Translations under genes and position numbers: made by a program
From: Actinomycetota bacterium
Lineage (GTDB): Bacteria; Actinomycetota; Actinomycetes; S36-B12
DNA length: 16,378 nt
Direction of reading: 5' to 3'
Assembly: GCA_016870425.1 (NCBI GenBank)
Contig: VGBQ01000036.1
Span: 1-16,378, forward strand
Part shown: piece after piece, positions 12,585 through 16,378 of the stretch
Layout of the letters: each line of letters begins with the position of its first letter
Position numbering within the stretch: the first letter of the stretch is position 1
Notes under the pieces: generated by a model
Told to the model about the DNA's origin: nothing
Seen by the model: the letters and a program-made list of their open reading frames with translations, nothing else
The model's database searches: none

Positions 12585-14096
12585 ATGCCTCTCCCCCGCC
12601 GATCGGTCCTTGTTGTCGCCACCGCCGCCCTGGCAGCTCTCACGCTCGCTGGTCCAGCCCTCTCCGCGCCACCATCGGCGGCCCCGTTGCCCATCCCCAA
12701 CGGTCCCGGGTACGACAAAGCGGTGAAGTTCATCGGCAAGCCAGCGATCGCCCGTCCGGTGGCCTTGCCGCCGGTCCCCACCAACCCCTTCATGGCAGAC
12801 AGCGGCACCAGCAACATCCACAACGACACCTACATGACCGACTCGTACTCATGGAAGGGCCCCCTCGGTCGCAAGACCAAGGTCACTTCAGGTGGGGCCA
12901 AGGGTGAGTGCGCCAGCATCTCCTTCGATAGCAGGGGTCGCCTCGTCGCCGTGTGCATCGCCGGCAGCAAAGGCAGTTACCTCACGCTCTTGAACCCGGA
13001 CACCCTTGCCATCATCGCCCGCACCCAGATGCCAGAGCCTGCCAGCGCCGACGGTTCCACGAGCACCCCGCGTGACTACACCGAATTCGCCGGCAGCTAC
13101 TTCTACCTGGACAACAAGGATCGGGCCGTGGTTTCGACCGCGACTCACCACATCATCATGTACGCCGTTCGCGGCCCAGCAGGTGATCGTTCCTTCAAGG
13201 CCGTGAAAGACCTCGATATCTCGGCCGCGATGGCCGACAGCGATGTGATTCAGTCTGCGTTGCCCGCGTTCGACGGCCGGATCTGGTTTGCGACCAAGGC
13301 TGGCGTGGTCGGCAATGTCGATCCCGAGACCGGCGATGTGCACCACATCTCCCTTGAGGGCGAGCAGATCGCGAACTCCTTCTCGATGGACGAGGACGGT
13401 GGTATCTACATCGTGTCTACCGTCGCTCTCTATCGCTTCGATGCTGCCGCTGACGGCGCACCCGAGGTGACCTGGCGCGAGGTATACGAAAACACGGGCG
13501 TGCAAAAGCCGGGCCAGAAGAGCATCGGGTCAGGCACCACACCGACGATCATGTCCGGCGGCCGCGTCGCCATCGCCGATAACGCCGATCCCGAGAATGT
13601 GGTGGTCTACCGCACGGCCAAAGACGCGCAGGAGCGAATCATCTGCAGCGCCCCCGTATTCACCGCGGGGGCCAGCGCCACGGAGAATTCCCTCATTGCG
13701 ATCGGCGACTCCCTCATCGTCGAGAACAACTACGGCAACGCTGACCTGGAGTCCACCCAGGCTGGTCGGTCCACCACCCCGGGCATGGCTCGCGTCGATG
13801 TCACCGACGAAGGCTGCGTCAACGTGTGGACCAACACGAAGGTGCGAGCCCCATCGGTAGTGCCGAAGTTCTCGGCCAAGACCGGCCTGATCTACACCTA
13901 CTCCAAGCCGCTAGGCCCAGGCGCGGTAGACCGCTGGTACTGGACGGCGCTGGACTACCGCACCGGCAACGAGGTCTACAGCGTCCTGGCCGGAACCGGC
14001 ATCCTCTTCAACAACAACTACGCCTCGGCGTACCTCTCCAAGGCCGGAGTGGGCTACGTGGGTGTCGTCGGTGGTGTGGTGAGGATCGAAGGCTGA
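12585..14096 (+). CDS. Secreted beta-propeller-like protein of unknown function
   Basis: The 503-residue product begins with a Sec-type signal peptide: MPLPRRSVLVVATAALAALT with basic residues, a hydrophobic core and a likely cut after ALSA (about residue 28). A proline-rich linker follows (about 30-68), then repeated beta-strand blocks such as ISFDSRGRLVAVCIAG, YFYLDNKDRAVVSTATHHII, PAFDGRIWFATKAGVVGNVD, FSMDEDGGIYIVSTVALYRF, SGGRVAIADNADPENVVVY and SLIAIGDSLIVENNYGNA. The spaced F/L-D-x-x-G/D-R/I-hydrophobic pattern suggests a six- or seven-bladed propeller of the SMP-30/NHL-like type. Four cysteines are visible (two at 109 and 124, one in IICSAPV, one in EGCVNVW) and may form two disulfides. 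NIHNDTYMTDSYSWKGPLG near residue 77 looks like a family signature. No catalytic role can be assigned. It follows parA by 59 bp and ends 9 bp before the 3' end of rnpB. Confidence 0.82.
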   Translation: MPLPRRSVLVVATAALAALTLAGPALSAPPSAAPLPIPNGPGYDKAVKFIGKPAIARPVALPPVPTNPFMADSGTSNIHNDTYMTDSYSWKGPLGRKTKVTSGGAKGECASISFDSRGRLVAVCIAGSKGSYLTLLNPDTLAIIARTQMPEPASADGSTSTPRDYTEFAGSYFYLDNKDRAVVSTATHHIIMYAVRGPAGDRSFKAVKDLDISAAMADSDVIQSALPAFDGRIWFATKAGVVGNVDPETGDVHHISLEGEQIANSFSMDEDGGIYIVSTVALYRFDAAADGAPEVTWREVYENTGVQKPGQKSIGSGTTPTIMSGGRVAIADNADPENVVVYRTAKDAQERIICSAPVFTAGASATENSLIAIGDSLIVENNYGNADLESTQAGRSTTPGMARVDVTDEGCVNVWTNTKVRAPSVVPKFSAKTGLIYTYSKPLGPGAVDRWYWTALDYRTGNEVYSVLAGTGILFNNNYASAYLSKAGVGYVGVVGGVVRIEG

Positions 14097-14105
14097 TCGG
14101 CAAGG

Positions 14106-14491
14106 GCGGCGGACGAGTCGACCTGTAAGCCGGGTTCTGTCCTCGCGTGAGCGAGGGGTGATCATCCCTCTGGGACCACCGTTGCCGATGGCCTCGTGCG
14201 ACCTACCAGCAGGATTGGCGAGCGGGCCGCTCTCCTGCCTGGATCTTGCGATCCGCTTGGTCTAGCTCCGGGTGGGGTTTGCCGAGCCACCGCAGTCGCC
14301 TGCGGTGCTGGTGGTCTCTTACACCGCCGTTTCACCCTTACCGACGTTGCCGTCGGCGGTTTGCTTTCTGTGGCACTTTCCCGCGGGTTGCCCCGGGTGG
14401 GCGTTACCCACCACCCTGCCCTGTGGAGCCCGGACTTTCCTCGACGCTGAGGGAATCAGCGCCGCGATCACCCGGTCGGCTCGTCCGCCGC
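14106..14491 (-). ncRNA. rnpB: RNase P RNA, bacterial type A
   Basis: On the minus strand this 386-nt stretch is a complete RNase P RNA, the catalytic RNA that trims the 5' leader of precursor tRNAs. The P1 helix is visible as 12 paired bases: GCGGCGGACGAG from 14491 to 14480 with CTCGTCCGCCGC from 14117 to 14106. The 5' half of the P4 core reads GAGGAAAGTCCGGGCTCC (about 14442-14425), and the 3' half reads AGAACCCGGCTTACAGG (near 14140-14122). The P15 loop that binds the tRNA CCA end is present as GGCAAACCCC (about 14282-14273), a type A trait. Length is normal. A TACCCT box stands six bases before the first P1 base. The reading frames across this region are artefacts. Ends are taken from the P1 helix; the mature 3' end may be a few bases further. 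Confidence 0.97.
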
Positions 14492-14497
14492 ACCTCC

Positions 14498-14503
14498 AGG
14501 GTA
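14498..14503 (-). promoter_or_regulatory. -10 box of rnpB
   Basis: On the minus strand TACCCT matches TANNNT. Six bases separate it from 14491, the first base of the P1 helix, so the predicted transcript would start at the mature 5' end with no leader to remove. A good -35 sequence is not obvious. The promoter lies back to back with that of the FUSC gene. Confidence 0.6.
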
Positions 14504-14539
14504 CCGTCGGTGATGACCTGCGAATCCGTCCGCGGGGTC

Positions 14540-14545
14540 TAGTCT
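14540..14545 (+). promoter_or_regulatory. Candidate -10 box of the FUSC-like gene
   Basis: TAGTCT matches TANNNT and predicts a start at 14551-14552, directly before GGAGGT (14553-14558). The leader would be only about 13 bases long and would consist almost entirely of the ribosome-binding site. Its -35 region would overlap that of rnpB on the other strand. Confidence 0.45.
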
Positions 14546-14564
14546 GCGTCGCGGAGGTGGGTCC

Positions 14565-15566
14565 GTGAGGAAATCCGTAGGCACGGGGCTGTTCATGGTC
14601 GTCACGACCGTGGTCATGTTCATCCCACCGATCGTGGCGCACACGGCCGGCTACCCGGCTGTCGCCGGCGCCCTGGTGATGCCCACGGTCGCGGCGTTCT
14701 TGCCCGCCCTGCTCGCCGACGTGCGGACGTCGCTCTTTGCCGCCGTCATGGTCGGCGTCGGCAGTGCCGTTGCCATCGCGGTGACGGGGCATGCGCTCTT
14801 GGCCGGCCTCACGATGGCCACCGTCGCCCTCATCACCGGCCTGGGTTGCCACTGGGGTCGCTCCAAGCACCTCATGCTCGTGCCGATCACGCTGGGCTTC
14901 GTCGTCTGCGTGCCACCCTCTCTGGGAGATGGCCAGCCGATCAACGCTCTCGCTCTCGGAGCTACGAGCCTCGTCGCCGCCCTGTGGGGAACCCTGGCTG
15001 GCACTCTGCTGGGCCGCAAGTCCCCCAAGCCACCGCACCAGCCCGAGGTGTGGGCGCGCACCTGGACCTACGCCATCGTGCTCGCGCTCCTCACCGGTGT
15101 GGCCGCCGGATTCTCCGTCGGAGTGTCGTGGAGCCACGCCGGAGCGTGGTTCATCATGACGGTGGTCCTCGTCTTCCAGCCATATCTGCAAGACGCCTTC
15201 CAGCGCACCTGGCAGCGAGGGGCGGGCACGGTCATCGGCGTCCTGCTGGCCTTCCTCATCCATCTCGTCGTGCCCTGGTCCACCGTCGAACTCATCGTGG
15301 GAGAGGTGCTCCTCGTCGTCGCGATCCTGGTGATCTCGACGGGCAAGTACTCCTACTGGTTCTTCACGTCGCTCATCACGCCGGCGATCGTGCTGCTCGT
15401 GGGCACCTCGGGCAACTTCGTGGCCACGGACGGCGCGCGGCTCGTCGCGACGTTCGCGGGCGTCGGCCTGGCCTTCTTGGCCGAACTGCTGCTCACTCCC
15501 CTCTATCGAGCCGGGGCCAAGAAGCACCCCTCGAGCGGTTCTGAGTCGACTGCTCCAGCCCACTAG
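14565..15566 (+). CDS. FUSC-like membrane protein
   Basis: The 333-residue product is an integral membrane protein with two sets of about five hydrophobic segments separated by a basic, proline-containing loop (LGRKSPKPPHQPEVWARTWT, about 148-167). The second half contains HAGAWFIMTVVLVFQPYLQD followed by AFQRTWQRGAGTVIGVLLAF, which matches the FUSC (fusaric acid resistance/aromatic acid exporter) pattern of R..GT..G in a helix turn. The first half is a weaker version of the same plan. Members are linked to efflux of aromatic acids and other compounds; the substrate is unknown here. GTG 14565 has GGAGGT at 14553-14558, six bases upstream, an ideal site. The TAG stop codon lies inside the -10 box of the next gene. 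It diverges from rnpB. Confidence 0.85.
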   Translation: MRKSVGTGLFMVVTTVVMFIPPIVAHTAGYPAVAGALVMPTVAAFLPALLADVRTSLFAAVMVGVGSAVAIAVTGHALLAGLTMATVALITGLGCHWGRSKHLMLVPITLGFVVCVPPSLGDGQPINALALGATSLVAALWGTLAGTLLGRKSPKPPHQPEVWARTWTYAIVLALLTGVAAGFSVGVSWSHAGAWFIMTVVLVFQPYLQDAFQRTWQRGAGTVIGVLLAFLIHLVVPWSTVELIVGEVLLVVAILVISTGKYSYWFFTSLITPAIVLLVGTSGNFVATDGARLVATFAGVGLAFLAELLLTPLYRAGAKKHPSSGSESTAPAH

Positions 15567-15569
15567 CGT
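15564..15569 (+). promoter_or_regulatory. Candidate -10 box of yaaA, leaderless, overlapping the upstream stop codon
   Basis: TAGCGT matches TANNNT, and its first three bases are the TAG stop of the FUSC-like gene. Six bases (GTGGGC) separate it from the ATG at 15576, so transcription would begin on the A of ATG. No Shine-Dalgarno sequence with proper spacing serves this ATG. Confidence 0.55.
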
Positions 15570-15575
15570 GTGGGC

Positions 15576-16358
15576 ATGCTCATTCTGTTGCCGCCCAGCG
15601 AGGGCAAGGCGTCACCGTCACGTGGACCGCGCCTTGCATGGACGACACTCTCCTTCCCCGACCTGACCTCCACGCGCAAGCCGGTCGCCGATGCACTCGC
15701 GCGGCTGAGCGCGGGGCCGGCGACCAAGGCTCGTGCCGCCCTGGGGATCTCGGCACGCCAGGAAGACGAACTCGAGCGCAACAGGAATCTCCTCGCATCC
15801 CCCACCGCACCCGCGGGCGAGGTATACACCGGGGTCCTCTACGATGCGCTCGACCTCGCGAGCCTGGACACGCGTGCCCGGCGCCGAGCGGCCAGCGACA
15901 TCGCCATCGCATCAGCACTCTTCGGGCTGCTGCGGGTCACCGACCGCATCCCGGCCTATCGCCTCTCCGCCGACACGACACTCCCGGGAGTGGGTCGGTT
16001 GGCGGGCGCTTGGCGTGAGCCCGTCGCGGATGCGATCGCCGAGGCGGCCGGACGCGGGGTCGTGCTGGACCTGCGCTCATCGGCGTACGTCGCGCTCGGC
16101 CCGGTGCCGTCCGCTCTCGCCGAGCGCACCGCAGTTGCGCGAGTCCTTCAGGAGAGGGGAGGCAAGCGCGTCATCGTCAGCCACCACAACAAGGCGACCA
16201 AGGGTCGCATCGTGCGCGGACTGCTCGGCGAGTCGAAGCCACGGACCGTCGAGGACCTCGCCGGCGCACTCGGTGCAGCCGGATACCGCGTCGAGCTCGC
16301 TTCTCCCGCCGGCGACGGCAAGCCCTGGACCATCGACGTCATCGTCAAGGACCTATGA
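15576..16358 (+). CDS. yaaA: Peroxide stress protein YaaA (DUF328 family)
   Basis: The 260-residue cytoplasmic protein begins with the family hallmark MLILLPPSEGK and continues with VYTGVLYDALDLASLDTRAR, ASALFGLLRVTDRIPAYRLS, VVLDLRSSAYVA (about 168-179) and a basic VSHHNKATKGRIVRGLL (about 203-219), all typical of YaaA. In Escherichia coli YaaA lowers free iron and protects DNA and proteins during hydrogen peroxide stress, and the fold binds DNA; the same role here is inferred from the family. The ATG at 15576 is preferred over the GTG at 15570 because the family N-terminus is MLILLPPSEGK and the -10 box is six bases upstream. It starts 9 bp after the FUSC stop codon but probably has its own promoter. 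Only 20 bp remain after it; they hold nothing recognisable. Confidence 0.96.
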   Translation: MLILLPPSEGKASPSRGPRLAWTTLSFPDLTSTRKPVADALARLSAGPATKARAALGISARQEDELERNRNLLASPTAPAGEVYTGVLYDALDLASLDTRARRRAASDIAIASALFGLLRVTDRIPAYRLSADTTLPGVGRLAGAWREPVADAIAEAAGRGVVLDLRSSAYVALGPVPSALAERTAVARVLQERGGKRVIVSHHNKATKGRIVRGLLGESKPRTVEDLAGALGAAGYRVELASPAGDGKPWTIDVIVKDL

Positions 16359-16378
16359 GCTAGATCCCGAACCCCGCG

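Noticed and set aside
11731..14096. ParA and the following gene considered as a plasmid partition or mobile-element module.
   Set aside because: There is no ParB, replication gene, integrase or attachment repeat, and flanking genes are chromosomal housekeeping genes.
13911..14568. Several open frames on both strands between the secreted protein gene and the FUSC-like gene.
   Set aside because: They lie across the RNase P RNA gene, whose helices and conserved cores explain the sequence.
14319..15563. A 414-residue minus-strand open frame opposite the FUSC-like gene.
   Set aside because: Its charged, low-complexity composition is the complement of membrane helices, and it runs into rnpB.

Overview
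The window is about two-thirds G+C and densely coded. It looks like chromosomal DNA of a high-GC Gram-positive bacterium (Actinomycetota). The evidence is a GlnA2-type glutamine synthetase, actinobacterial-style PanB and methionine aminopeptidase with an N-terminal extension, an NADPH:F420 reductase (so the cell should make coenzyme F420), a lysine/alanine-rich histone-like protein, several GTG starts, and -10 boxes placed for leaderless transcription. I cannot name the genus. No tRNA, insertion sequence, phage gene or CRISPR array was seen.

Layout. Bases 1-727 (minus) hold the N-terminal half of glnA2, divergent from nadE (786-2483). The nadE tail overlaps the tail of a minus-strand pair made of a TetR regulator and a 14-helix-type (DHA2) drug exporter (2461-4750). 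A 148-bp divergent region with a candidate operator leads to panB (4899-5714). panB converges, with a 3-bp gap, on npdG (5718-6410, minus). npdG is divergent from an EntS-like MFS exporter (to 7778). Next come a histone-like protein built of 20-residue repeats (7917-8507), a strong terminator shared with a convergent 60-residue protein (8578-8760, minus), and a plus-strand run: map, a ROK-family kinase, a MarR regulator and a DUF1801-MORN fusion protein (8855-11586). Then follow an orphan ParA ATPase (11731-12525), a secreted beta-propeller-like protein (12585-14096), the RNase P RNA gene rnpB on the minus strand (14106-14491), a FUSC-like membrane protein (14565-15566) and yaaA (15576-16358).

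How it fits together. Most genes are core metabolism and housekeeping: nitrogen assimilation or polyamine glutamylation, NAD synthesis, pantothenate synthesis, F420/NADP hydride exchange, N-terminal methionine removal, tRNA 5' processing and peroxide defence. Between them lie small transport/regulator units. The TetR-exporter pair is a likely self-regulated efflux unit. The MarR and DUF1801-MORN genes overlap and are probably translationally coupled.

The strongest unlisted pattern is promoter geometry. Four genes (nadE, map, the secreted protein gene, yaaA) have a TANNNT box exactly six bases before the ATG, which would put transcription start on the A of the start codon. rnpB has the same spacing to the first base of its P1 helix. 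The other most unusual item is the histone-like gene: 89 of 196 residues are Lys or Arg, none is acidic, there is no HU fold, and it is encoded by near-identical 60-bp tandem repeats. I see no clear evidence of a novel defence or mobile system.
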